From assembly GCA_937996595.1 (NCBI GenBank), contig CALKVC010000013.1, forward strand, positions 1 to 12,306: 12,306 nucleotides of DNA. Direction: 5' to 3'. This stretch comes from an uncultured Chitinophagaceae bacterium. Lineage in GTDB: Bacteria > Bacteroidota > Bacteroidia > Chitinophagales > Chitinophagaceae. The stretch's first letter is position 1. Each line of letters starts with the position of its first letter. The notes under the pieces are model-generated. The model saw nothing but the letters and a program-made list of their open reading frames with translations. It searched no databases and was not told where the DNA came from. The position numbers were made by a program, and so were the translations under genes. Shown piece by piece: positions 4,664 to 12,001 of the stretch.

Positions 4664-7270
4664 ATGTTCCATATTAGATATATGATGCTTGTGCTGTTCC
4701 TGACAGCCGGCTATACATTACAGGCAAAAGACAACATGCAGTTGCCTTCAGATACAACCATAACATTCAGGGTTTCCGGCGCCTGCAGCATGTGTAAAGA
4801 CCGCATAGAAAAAGCGGCAAAGCTAAAAGGCGTACATACGGCTGTTTGGGATGAAGAAACGCACCTGTTGACTTTGCAATATAATCCCGCCAGAGTTACA
4901 CTGGAAAAAATTGAAAACAGCATTGTGGCTGCCGGGCACGACCTTGATGACAGGAAAGCAGCCGATGTTGTTTACAATAAACTTCCCACCTGTTGCCTGT
5001 ACCGGACTGTAGATTCAAATACCGTTCATGACAGCACACTTGTAAATGATACAACTGGCAACCCTGTAATTGGAATCAATTCCCCGGAATCTGATTTGTT
5101 TGTAAAAGGTGTGGTGCTGGAGGAAGACCTAAAAGGCGTATTTCGGCCATTGGAAGGAGCCAGTATTACCTGGCTAGGCTCAGCATCGGGCACCATTACA
5201 GATTCTTCCGGTGTGTTCAATATAAAGCAGGAAGGAACAACTGACAGGCTCGTTGTAAGTTTTTCCGGATACGAACCCGATACGTTAACCATAAAAAATG
5301 TGAAGGAACTGAAAATAATACTCGGGTCAGGTAAACACCTGCATGAAGTGGTAGTTACTTCCAGGCTACGTTCTACGTATGTGTCTGCATTAAACCCCAT
5401 CCGTACACAGGTGATGACGGAAAGGGAACTCTTTAAAGCTGCATGCTGTAACCTGAGCGAAAGTTTTGAAACAAACCCCTCCGTTGATGTGTCTTTCAAT
5501 GATGCGGTTACCGGTTCAAAGCAGATACAGTTGCTTGGCCTTAGCGGCATATATACACAACTAACCGTTGAAAACCTTCCCGGGCCAAGAGGCATTGCCA
5601 CAACGTTAGGCCTGAATTCAATTCCCGGCCCATGGGTAGAATCCATACAGCTTACCAAAGGTATCGGGTCTGTTGTTAATGGCTATGAAAGCATCGCCGG
5701 CCAAATTAATGTGGAGATGAAAAAGCATGTAAGCGATGAAAAGCTGTTTGCCAACATATATGTGAATGATTATGGAAAAACCGACCTGAACCTCAATTAT
5801 TTGACATCAATCGGAAAAAAATGGTCCACGGCTGTTTTACTGCACGATGATTTTTTAACGAATACAACCATAGATTTCAATAAGGACGGTTTCCGGGATC
5901 TGCCTACCGGCAACCAGTTCGGATTGGTTAACCGTTGGTTGTATGAAGACGGTAAAAGTTTTCATACCGAATTCGGCATCAAAGTACTTCGGGAAGAACG
6001 TACTGGCGGAGAAACGAAATTCAAAGCATCGGAAGATAAATTCACTACCAATCATTACGGACTGGGCATCAGCACCAGCAGGTATGAAGGCTTTGCCAAA
6101 ATAGGCTATGTGTTCCCTGAAAAAAAATATAAGAGCTTCGGGTTGCAACTGGCAGGTATCAGCCACCGGCAGGATTCTTATTTCGGGCTTACCCGGTATG
6201 ATGCGAAGCAACAGAATTTTTATGGCAATCTTATCTACCAGTCAATCATAAATAATACAAACCATAAATTCAGGACCGGCTTCAGTTTCCTCTACGACAA
6301 GTATGATGAATGGTATAAACTGGACAGGTTCAGAAGAACAGAAGTGGTTCCGGGTGCCTTCTTTGAATATACATTCACTCATACCGATAAGTTTACCCTT
6401 GTTGCCGGGCTGCGGGGAGACCACAACAGCCTGTTCGGGTTCTTTGCAACTCCGCGTATCCATGTACGTTATGAACCTGTAAAAGGTACAACTATCAGGG
6501 TTAGTGCAGGCCGTGGGCAGCGTACGGCAAATATTTTTGCAGAAAACAACAGTGTGCTGGTAAGTTCCAGGAAGCTGAATATTATTAACGCAGCACCCGG
6601 TAAAGCCTATGGCCTTGATGCTGAAGTGGCCTGGAACAAAGGTGTGAGTGTAGACCAGAAGTTCAGGTTCCTGCGCCGTGAAGCAACCCTGAGCCTGGAT
6701 TTTTTCAGAAATGATTTCAATAACCAGGTAGTGGTTGACCTTGAAAATCCGGGTGAAGTAAATTTCTATAACCTTGCTGGACGTTCCTTTTCCAACAGCT
6801 TCCAGGCAGAGCTGAATATAGAACCGGTTAAGAAACTGGAACTGCGGCTGGCTTACCGGTATTTTTATGTGAAATCAACCTATGGCGGAAAAGAATTGCA
6901 ACGGCCATTGATAGCCAATAGCAGGGCATTTGCCAACCTGGCTTATGCCGTAAAAGGCTGGAAATTTGATTATACCATCAATGCCGTCGGGAAAAAAAGG
7001 GTTCCGGGCACACAAACGAACCCGGTGCAGTATCAAAGGGAAACAACTTCTCCCGAATATATTTTGATGAATGCACAGATAACAAAAACAGTCGGGAAAA
7101 AATACCCGATGGATTTTTATATCGGCTCAGAAAACCTGGCCAATTATTTCCAGGAAAATGTGATTGTTGCGGCTGACCAGCCCTTTGGTCCCTACTTTGA
7201 TGCATCACTGGTATGGGGCCCCGTTTCAGGAAGGATGGTTTATGTTGGCTGGAGGTATAAGTTAAAGTAA
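4664..7270 (+). CDS. TonB-dependent outer-membrane receptor with N-terminal HMA metal-binding domain
   Basis: An 868-residue protein from ATG 4664 (MFHIRYMM); the frame is open back to a TTG at 4619, but the ATG gives a standard signal peptide ending LQA (residue 21). ATGs at 4682 and 4685 are alternatives. Domains in order: an HMA-like domain (about 32-95) with the metal-binding loop GACSMC (CxxC = C41, C44); a short linker with TCCLY (C110, C111); a carboxypeptidase-regulatory-like beta-sandwich (about 146-221) with GASITWLGS and GTITDSSGVF; a TonB-box-like EVVVT (228-232); a plug domain (about 245-355) that includes AACCNLSESFETNPSVD (C261, C262), LLGLSGIYTQLTVENLPG and GSVVNGYESIAGQINVEMK; then the 22-strand barrel region ending in YVGWRYKLK, with the C-terminal aromatic/basic strand typical of outer-membrane proteins. 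The family should import a metal or metal complex using TonB energy. The HMA domain points to copper or a related soft metal, not proven. It probably forms a unit with the HYC_CC_PP gene. Confidence 0.9.
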   Translation: MFHIRYMMLVLFLTAGYTLQAKDNMQLPSDTTITFRVSGACSMCKDRIEKAAKLKGVHTAVWDEETHLLTLQYNPARVTLEKIENSIVAAGHDLDDRKAADVVYNKLPTCCLYRTVDSNTVHDSTLVNDTTGNPVIGINSPESDLFVKGVVLEEDLKGVFRPLEGASITWLGSASGTITDSSGVFNIKQEGTTDRLVVSFSGYEPDTLTIKNVKELKIILGSGKHLHEVVVTSRLRSTYVSALNPIRTQVMTERELFKAACCNLSESFETNPSVDVSFNDAVTGSKQIQLLGLSGIYTQLTVENLPGPRGIATTLGLNSIPGPWVESIQLTKGIGSVVNGYESIAGQINVEMKKHVSDEKLFANIYVNDYGKTDLNLNYLTSIGKKWSTAVLLHDDFLTNTTIDFNKDGFRDLPTGNQFGLVNRWLYEDGKSFHTEFGIKVLREERTGGETKFKASEDKFTTNHYGLGISTSRYEGFAKIGYVFPEKKYKSFGLQLAGISHRQDSYFGLTRYDAKQQNFYGNLIYQSIINNTNHKFRTGFSFLYDKYDEWYKLDRFRRTEVVPGAFFEYTFTHTDKFTLVAGLRGDHNSLFGFFATPRIHVRYEPVKGTTIRVSAGRGQRTANIFAENNSVLVSSRKLNIINAAPGKAYGLDAEVAWNKGVSVDQKFRFLRREATLSLDFFRNDFNNQVVVDLENPGEVNFYNLAGRSFSNSFQAELNIEPVKKLELRLAYRYFYVKSTYGGKELQRPLIANSRAFANLAYAVKGWKFDYTINAVGKKRVPGTQTNPVQYQRETTSPEYILMNAQITKTVGKKYPMDFYIGSENLANYFQENVIVAADQPFGPYFDASLVWGPVSGRMVYVGWRYKLK

Positions 7271-7303
7271 TTACCCGCATTCCCGGATCGGAAAAAAGAA
7301 ATG

Positions 7304-7336
7304 TTTGGCTGTTCCGGGAATTTTATGGTAGCTTTG
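7304..7336 (+). promoter_or_regulatory. Promoter of the tetR-efflux operon
   Basis: TTTG (7304-7307), a 21-base spacer, and TAGCTTTG (7329-7336) fit the Bacteroidota -33/-7 elements; the -7 box is a perfect TAnnTTTG. The start point would fall about 5-8 bases further on, inside the palindrome at 7337-7352, leaving a leader of about 15 bases before ATG 7358. All downstream genes are tightly packed, so this is probably the operon's main promoter. Confidence 0.75.
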
Positions 7337-7352
7337 TTAACCATTTGGTTAA
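7337..7352. promoter_or_regulatory. Probable TetR operator, perfect 16-base palindrome
   Basis: TTAACCA-TT-TGGTTAA is a perfect 7-2-7 inverted repeat that directly follows the -7 box and spans the expected transcription start, 5 bases before the tetR ATG. TetR-family repressors typically bind such dyads in their own promoters. A dimer bound here would block the operon until a ligand releases it. The inference that this gene's product is the binder rests on position and family. Confidence 0.7.
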
Positions 7353-7357
7353 ACTAT

Positions 7358-7975
7358 ATGGCTAAAAAAATTCCACCACAAACGACCGAAGAAAAAATCC
7401 TCGCTGCCGCCAAAAAAGTATTCATAGCTAAAGGGCTGGCCGGCGCACGCATGCAGGACATAGCCGATGAAGCAGGCATCAACAAGGCATTGCTGCATTA
7501 TTATTTCAGGAGCAAGGAAAAACTGTTTGAAATGATCTTCACGTCAGCGGCACAGAAACTCTTCCCTAAAATAAATTTCATTTTTGAATCGGATCTTCCG
7601 CTTTTTCAGAAGATAGAACAGTTCTGCCATGAATACCTGGAAGTGATGATTGAAAATCCATACCTGCCAGCATTCCTGATCAACGAAATAAACCAGGACC
7701 CCGAAAGGTTCATCGAAAAGATTTGGGGTAAAGAAAACCTGCCCCGGCCTAAGAAATTCCTTGAACAGATTGAACGTGAAGTGAAAAAGGGCACCATAAA
7801 AAAAATAAGCCCGGTTCATCTGTTCATGAACCTGATATCCATGACCGTGTTCCCATTTGTTGGCAAATCGATGTTCCGGCTGAATATGCAAATAGACGAT
7901 GCTCAATTCAAGCTACTTATGGAACAACGGAAAAAAGAGATTCCGCGTTTCATCATTGATTCGATAAAAAAATAA
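7358..7975 (+). CDS. TetR/AcrR-family transcriptional repressor
   Basis: A 205-residue regulator. The N-terminal DNA-binding domain (about residues 10-57) shows the TetR pattern: EEKILAAAKKVFIAKG helix 1, then RMQDIADEAGINKALLHYYFRSKEKLF with the helix-turn-helix around 33-52 and the characteristic HYYFRSKEKL. The remainder is an all-helical ligand-binding and dimerisation domain with no recognisable ligand motif. The start is ATG 7358. An upstream in-frame ATG at 7301 would add 19 residues translated from the promoter and operator, so it is rejected. The gene is first in the efflux operon, with the TolC gene starting 5 bases after its stop, so it should repress its own transcription together with the pump and respond to a pump substrate. 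The arrangement parallels CecR, which controls ybhGFSR in Escherichia coli. Confidence 0.92.
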   Translation: MAKKIPPQTTEEKILAAAKKVFIAKGLAGARMQDIADEAGINKALLHYYFRSKEKLFEMIFTSAAQKLFPKINFIFESDLPLFQKIEQFCHEYLEVMIENPYLPAFLINEINQDPERFIEKIWGKENLPRPKKFLEQIEREVKKGTIKKISPVHLFMNLISMTVFPFVGKSMFRLNMQIDDAQFKLLMEQRKKEIPRFIIDSIKK

Positions 7976-7980
7976 TCATT

Positions 7981-9282
7981 ATGCAAGCCCTGATCAAAAA
8001 AATCTCAGTAATAGGTAAGCCGGCAGTTTTAATACTTCTCACGCTCATTATAAATGTTGCCGGCGCCCAGCTACCGGGAAGGCTTACCCTGGAAGAAGCA
8101 AACAGGCTGGCCCGAAACAACTTTCCCGCTATTAAACAACTTGACCTGGTTAAACAGACCGCAGGTTTAAATGTTGAAAACCTGAAAAAAGGGTTCCTGC
8201 CCCAGCTCTCTTTTAACGGGCAGGCAACCTATCAGTCTGACGTAACCGGCCTTAACCTGTCATTACCGGGAGTCAAAATTGATCCTATAAATAAAGACCA
8301 GTATAAACTGTCAGCAGAAATAAGCCAGTTGCTGTATGATGGAAACCAGAACAGGAGTGAACGGGAAAAGCAACTGTTGCACGCGGAAGTGGAACAGCAA
8401 AAAGTGGAGGTTGAATTATACAAACTGCGGGAAAGGATAAACCAGTTATTCATGAACATACTGTTCATGGAAGCGCAAATGAAGCAGGCTAACCTGGTTA
8501 AAAAGGAAATTGATGACGGTATTAATAAGGTTGAGGCGCAGGTGCAGAACGGGATTGTATTGCGGTCTAACCTTAACCAGTTAAAAGCCGAACAATTGAA
8601 AGCTGTACAACGCATCAGGGAATTATCTGCAACAAGAAATGGTTTGCTGGAAGTATTGGGCATGTTCCTTGGAAAGGAGCTGAATAATGAAGTATTTTTT
8701 GAAACGCCGGAAATAGCGCAAACAAACCTTCCGGCAGACATCAGCAGGCCCGAAATAAAATTATTCGCCGACCAGGTAAAACTCAACACACAACTGTTGA
8801 AATCGATACAGGCAAAGAATCGGCCACGGGCCAGCCTTTTCCTGCAGAGTGGCTATGGGCGGCCGGCTTTGAATATGCTGAATAACCAGTTTGATTTTTA
8901 TTATTTAGGAGGCTTACGCATCAACTGGTCACTCGGTAACTTATATACCAGTAAAAGCGAAAAGCAACTGGTTGACATTAACAGGAGGTTGATTGGTATA
9001 CAACAGGAAGTCTTTCTCCTTAACAGCAATACCCAGATGAAGTTGCAGGAAGCAGAAATAAACAGGTTCCGCGAACTCATCTCCGTAGATGAAGAGATCA
9101 TCAAACTCAGGCAACAGGTTACCGCTGCCGCAAAGGCCCAGCTGGATAACGCTGTAATCAGCACAAGTGATTTCATCCAGCAGGTGAATGCCGAAGACAA
9201 TGCCCGGCAGGCGATGATTACGCACCAAGTTCAACTGGTGCAGGCACAGGTGAATTACATGACCATTACAGGTAAATTATAA
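7981..9282 (+). CDS. TolC-family outer-membrane efflux channel
   Basis: A 433-residue protein of the outer membrane efflux protein (OEP) family. A signal peptide ends near AGA-Q (29/30). The mature chain opens with the typical LTLEEANRLARNNFPAIKQ and then shows the two OEP repeats: long heptad-rich helices around residues 55-230 with a beta segment KLSAEISQLLYDGNQNRSER (about 107-126), and a second half from about 255 with RASLFLQSGYG, YYLGGLRINWSLGN and the closing helices rich in Gln (QQVNAEDNARQAMI). The trimeric channel would form the outer-membrane exit of the tripartite pump with the adaptor and ABC proteins that follow. A dedicated TolC inside the operon is usual for Bacteroidota and differs from the E. 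coli ybhGFSR locus, which relies on a remote tolC. The length is normal and no defects are seen. Confidence 0.92.
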   Translation: MQALIKKISVIGKPAVLILLTLIINVAGAQLPGRLTLEEANRLARNNFPAIKQLDLVKQTAGLNVENLKKGFLPQLSFNGQATYQSDVTGLNLSLPGVKIDPINKDQYKLSAEISQLLYDGNQNRSEREKQLLHAEVEQQKVEVELYKLRERINQLFMNILFMEAQMKQANLVKKEIDDGINKVEAQVQNGIVLRSNLNQLKAEQLKAVQRIRELSATRNGLLEVLGMFLGKELNNEVFFETPEIAQTNLPADISRPEIKLFADQVKLNTQLLKSIQAKNRPRASLFLQSGYGRPALNMLNNQFDFYYLGGLRINWSLGNLYTSKSEKQLVDINRRLIGIQQEVFLLNSNTQMKLQEAEINRFRELISVDEEIIKLRQQVTAAAKAQLDNAVISTSDFIQQVNAEDNARQAMITHQVQLVQAQVNYMTITGKL

Positions 9283-9292
9283 AACAGCAATC

Positions 9293-10231
9293 ATGAACAG
9301 ATTCTATCATTTGTTATCAGCGCTCGTATTTATTTTCGTTTCCTGCAGCACTAATAAGGAAAAGTTTGATGCATCAGGAATTTTTGAAGTAACCGAAGTT
9401 ATAGTTTCTTCGGAGATACCGGGTAAAATAACGGCACTGGATATACGCGAAGGAGATACCGTTTCCGCAAACAGCATTGTGGGTAAAGTAGACGCTTCAA
9501 ACATCCTGCTGCAGCAGCAACAGGTAGAGGCCAGCATTGGAGCGCTTTCTGAAAAAACAGCCGATGTATCGCCGCAGGTAAAACTCCTGGAAAACCAGCT
9601 TGCCGTGCAGCAATCACAGGTGGAAAACCTGGAACATGAAAAGGCCAGGATAGAACGGCTGTTCAAACAGGATGCGGCAACGGGTAAACAGGTGGACGAT
9701 ATCAGCTACCAACTCGAAGTGGCCAGGAAACAACTCCTGGTTACAAAACAACAGATCAATGTGCAGCGAAATAACGTATCTACACAGAACCGAAGCATAT
9801 TGAGTGAAACAAAACCACTCGAAAAAAGGGTGGCCCTGTTGCAGGACCAGGTTCAGCGGGCGAATATCATTAACCCGGTAACAGGTACGGTAATCACCAA
9901 ATATGCCGAGGCGGGTGAACTAACGTCTACGGGTAAAGCCATTTACAAAGTGGCTGATATGAAAGAGATGATCCTTCGGGCATATATAACCGGCAACCAG
10001 TTAAGCCAGGTTAAACTGAACCAGCAGGTGAAGGTATTTGTTGACAACGGCCCGGATAAATACCGGGAATACACGGGTGTAATCACCTGGATTTCCGACA
10101 AGGCGGAATTCACCCCGAAAACCATACAGACAAAAGATGAAAGGGCAAACCTCGTGTATGCCATCAAAATAAATGTAAAAAATGATGGCTTCCTCAAAAT
10201 AGGCATGTACGGCGAAGTTCGGCTCAATTGA
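9293..10231 (+). CDS. HlyD/YbhG-type membrane fusion lipoprotein
   Basis: A 312-residue periplasmic adaptor. The N-terminus is a lipoprotein signal with C18 in FVSCSTN as the likely lipidated residue, although Phe at -3 is not the commonest lipobox. The first half of the biotinyl/lipoyl-like domain covers about 35-67 (SSEIPGKITALDIREGDTV). A long alpha-helical hairpin fills about 70-188 and is Gln-rich with heptads. The second lipoyl half follows (ANIINPVTGTVITKYAEAGE, about 190-209). A beta-barrel domain reaches the C-terminus, with a TPKTIQTKDERANLVYAIKI motif (about 279-298) typical of YbhG-like adaptors paired with ABC-2 exporters. It should bridge the inner-membrane ABC complex and the TolC channel. 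It starts 10 bases after the tolC stop, and its TGA overlaps the potential TTG start of the next frame. Confidence 0.92.
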   Translation: MNRFYHLLSALVFIFVSCSTNKEKFDASGIFEVTEVIVSSEIPGKITALDIREGDTVSANSIVGKVDASNILLQQQQVEASIGALSEKTADVSPQVKLLENQLAVQQSQVENLEHEKARIERLFKQDAATGKQVDDISYQLEVARKQLLVTKQQINVQRNNVSTQNRSILSETKPLEKRVALLQDQVQRANIINPVTGTVITKYAEAGELTSTGKAIYKVADMKEMILRAYITGNQLSQVKLNQQVKVFVDNGPDKYREYTGVITWISDKAEFTPKTIQTKDERANLVYAIKINVKNDGFLKIGMYGEVRLN

Positions 10232-10248
10232 CCATAGCGGAAACTTTC

Positions 10249-11163
10249 ATGGTAAACGTAACCAACATATCAAAACAGTACAAGGCCGGAAAGGATAAAG
10301 TACAGGCGCTTGACGGCATTTCATTCAGCGTGCCCCGCGGAGAGTTGTTTGGCATTGTGGGCCCTGATGGTGCCGGAAAGACAACCCTGTTCAGGATCCT
10401 CACAACCTTGTTGACCGCCGATAAGGGTGAAGCTGCCATTGACGGACTTGATGTTATAAAGGATTACAAACAGATCAGGCAACGCGTGGGGTACATGCCC
10501 GGAAAATTCTCCCTGTACCAGGACCTCTCCGTAAGGGAAAACCTTGATTTCTTCGCCACCATGTTCAATACCACTGTTAAGGAAAACTATCATCTCATTG
10601 CAGATATCTATGAACAGATCAGGCCCTTTGAAAAACGCAGGGCCGGAAAATTATCGGGCGGTATGAAACAAAAACTTGCCCTATCCTGTGCATTGATTCA
10701 TAAACCGGCCGTGCTGTTCCTGGATGAGCCTACAACCGGTGTGGATGCTGTTTCCAGGAAAGAGTTCTGGGAGATGCTGCAGAACCTTAAGAAAGCGGGT
10801 ATCACCATCCTGGTAAGTACGCCATATATGGATGAAGCGGCTAGATGCGACCGGGTGGCGTTGATGCAGGCTGGTAAAGTGATGTCGATCAACAGCCCCG
10901 CAGGGATCATTGCGCAGTTCGGCAAAAAACTGTATGCAGTGCGTGCGTCAAAGATGCACCAACTGCTGCGGGAGTTAAAAAAATTTGAAGGCGCCGATGA
11001 TGTGTATCCTTTTGGGGAATTCCATCATGTGGTGATGAAAGATAAAGGCAACGGCCATTTATTGAAAGCACATTTGTCGGGTTATCACGACAGTGAACTG
11101 GAAATAAAGGAAGCGGTTCCGGATATAGAAGATTGCTTCATGGAATTGATGAAAACTATTTAA
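10249..11163 (+). CDS. ABC transporter ATPase 1 with diverged Q- and H-loops
   Basis: A 304-residue nucleotide-binding subunit of a drug-type ABC-2 exporter. Visible motifs: Walker A GPDGAGKTT (38-46), signature LSGGM (135-139), Walker B VLFLDE with catalytic E160 (155-160), and D-loop GVD (164-166). Two motifs are not canonical. The Q-loop reads YMPG (G85 where Gln is expected), and the switch region reads STPYMDEA, with P192 in place of the H-loop His. A C-terminal extension of about 90 residues (215-304) follows the ATPase core. The chosen start is ATG 10249 (MVNVTNISKQYK), which begins right at the first strand of the fold. A TTG at 10228 overlapping the adaptor's stop codon would add seven residues. 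In E. coli the corresponding YbhF is a single fused protein; here the two halves are separate genes, and this one corresponds to the first half. Confidence 0.92.
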   Translation: MVNVTNISKQYKAGKDKVQALDGISFSVPRGELFGIVGPDGAGKTTLFRILTTLLTADKGEAAIDGLDVIKDYKQIRQRVGYMPGKFSLYQDLSVRENLDFFATMFNTTVKENYHLIADIYEQIRPFEKRRAGKLSGGMKQKLALSCALIHKPAVLFLDEPTTGVDAVSRKEFWEMLQNLKKAGITILVSTPYMDEAARCDRVALMQAGKVMSINSPAGIIAQFGKKLYAVRASKMHQLLRELKKFEGADDVYPFGEFHHVVMKDKGNGHLLKAHLSGYHDSELEIKEAVPDIEDCFMELMKTI

Positions 11164-11176
11164 GAGTATTCAACTG

Positions 11177-11941
11177 ATGACTAACAACAACATTAAATAT
11201 CCTGATAAAGCGTTATCCGTTGCCCGGCTTAGTAAGAATTTTGCCGGCTTCACCGCGGTTGACGCCATTTCATTTGAAGTGAACCAGGGTGAAATATTCG
11301 GTTTCCTTGGTGCCAACGGAGCAGGGAAGACAACCGCCATGCGCATGCTTTGCGGATTGTCGATGCCAACATCAGGAAGCGCTACAGTTGCCGGGTTTGA
11401 TGTTTACACGCAAACCGAAAGCATCAAAAAGAACATTGGCTATATGAGCCAGAAATTTTCTTTGTATGAAGACCTTACTGTAAGGGAAAACATGCAGTTC
11501 TACGGCGGTATCTACGGAATGACAAATGCATTTATCAAAGAAAAAACAATACAGGTACTGCGCCAATTGCACCTGGAAGACAAAGCAAACCTGCTGGTAA
11601 GTTCATTGCCCCTGGGATGGAAACAAAAACTGGCATTCGCAGTGGCAGTATTTCACGAACCCCGCATCGTTTTCCTGGATGAACCAACAGGCGGCGTTGA
11701 TCCTGTTGCCAGGAGGGATTTCTGGAACATGATCTATGAAGCTGCGGAATCGGGAATCACCGTTTTTGTAACCACACATTATATGGACGAAGCGGAATAT
11801 TGCGACAGGATATCCATCATGGTTGACGGCCGCATAGAAGCCATGGATACCCCACGGGCACTTAAGCGCATGTATGATGCCGCCTCAATGGATGAAGTGT
11901 TTTTAAAACTTGCCCGGAAGGCGGTGAGGAGCGGGGAGTAA
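11177..11941 (+). CDS. ABC transporter ATPase 2 with degenerate signature motif
   Basis: A 254-residue nucleotide-binding subunit starting 13 bases after ATPase 1. Walker A GANGAGKTT (45-53), Q-loop Gln Q92 in YMSQ, Walker B IVFLDE with E169 (164-169), D-loop GVD (173-175) and H-loop H201 in TTHYMDEA are all intact. The signature LSGGQ is replaced by LPLGW (144-148), although the following KQKLAFAVAVFHEP keeps the helix pattern of the family. It therefore complements ATPase 1, whose signature is intact but whose Q- and H-loops are altered. The pair should form the cytoplasmic heterodimer that drives the ABC-2 permease(s) beginning at 12002. It corresponds to the second half of fused YbhF-like proteins. 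It has no long C-terminal extension. Confidence 0.92.
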   Translation: MTNNNIKYPDKALSVARLSKNFAGFTAVDAISFEVNQGEIFGFLGANGAGKTTAMRMLCGLSMPTSGSATVAGFDVYTQTESIKKNIGYMSQKFSLYEDLTVRENMQFYGGIYGMTNAFIKEKTIQVLRQLHLEDKANLLVSSLPLGWKQKLAFAVAVFHEPRIVFLDEPTGGVDPVARRDFWNMIYEAAESGITVFVTTHYMDEAEYCDRISIMVDGRIEAMDTPRALKRMYDAASMDEVFLKLARKAVRSGE

Positions 11942-11959
11942 ATTTTATGGGCAAGTGGT

Positions 11960-11994
11960 CAATTTGCAATTTACAATTATGATTCAACAATAAG
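11960..11994 (+). repeat. Short heptamer repeat in the ATPase 2-permease spacer
   Basis: The 60-base gap between ATPase 2 and the permease contains CAATTTG, CAATTTA, CAATTAT in 7-base register (11960-11980), followed by two weaker units, GATTCAA and CAATAAG. The gap is the largest inside the operon (the others are 5 to 17 bases), consistent with repeat DNA having expanded or inserted here. The unit differs in sequence from the AGRAATA tract at 2880, but the period is the same. Confidence 0.5.
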
Positions 11995-12001
11995 AGAAAG
12001 G

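Noticed and set aside
5026..5658. A 210-codon open frame on the minus strand inside the TonB receptor gene
   Set aside because: It lies wholly antisense to clearly coding receptor sequence (linker, regulatory-like domain and plug), is Ser/Pro/Val-rich as expected of a reverse-complement shadow, and has no recognisable domain.
7271..7300. CCG-GAT-CGG followed by an A run as a terminator for the receptor gene
   Set aside because: The stem is three pairs and is followed by A, not T, on the transcript strand.
7301..7357. An ATG at 7301 as start of the TetR regulator
   Set aside because: It would translate the -33/-7 promoter and the operator palindrome. The ATG at 7358 begins directly before the conserved TetR helix 1.
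8232..8789. A 185-codon open frame on the minus strand inside the TolC gene
   Set aside because: Its high Ser/Cys/Phe content is the mirror of the Gln/Lys/Glu-rich helices of TolC, with no motif or promoter of its own.
10228..10248. A TTG start for ATPase 1 overlapping the adaptor's stop codon
   Set aside because: Coupling is possible, but the ATG at 10249 begins exactly at the first strand of the ABC fold, and the seven extra residues add nothing recognisable.
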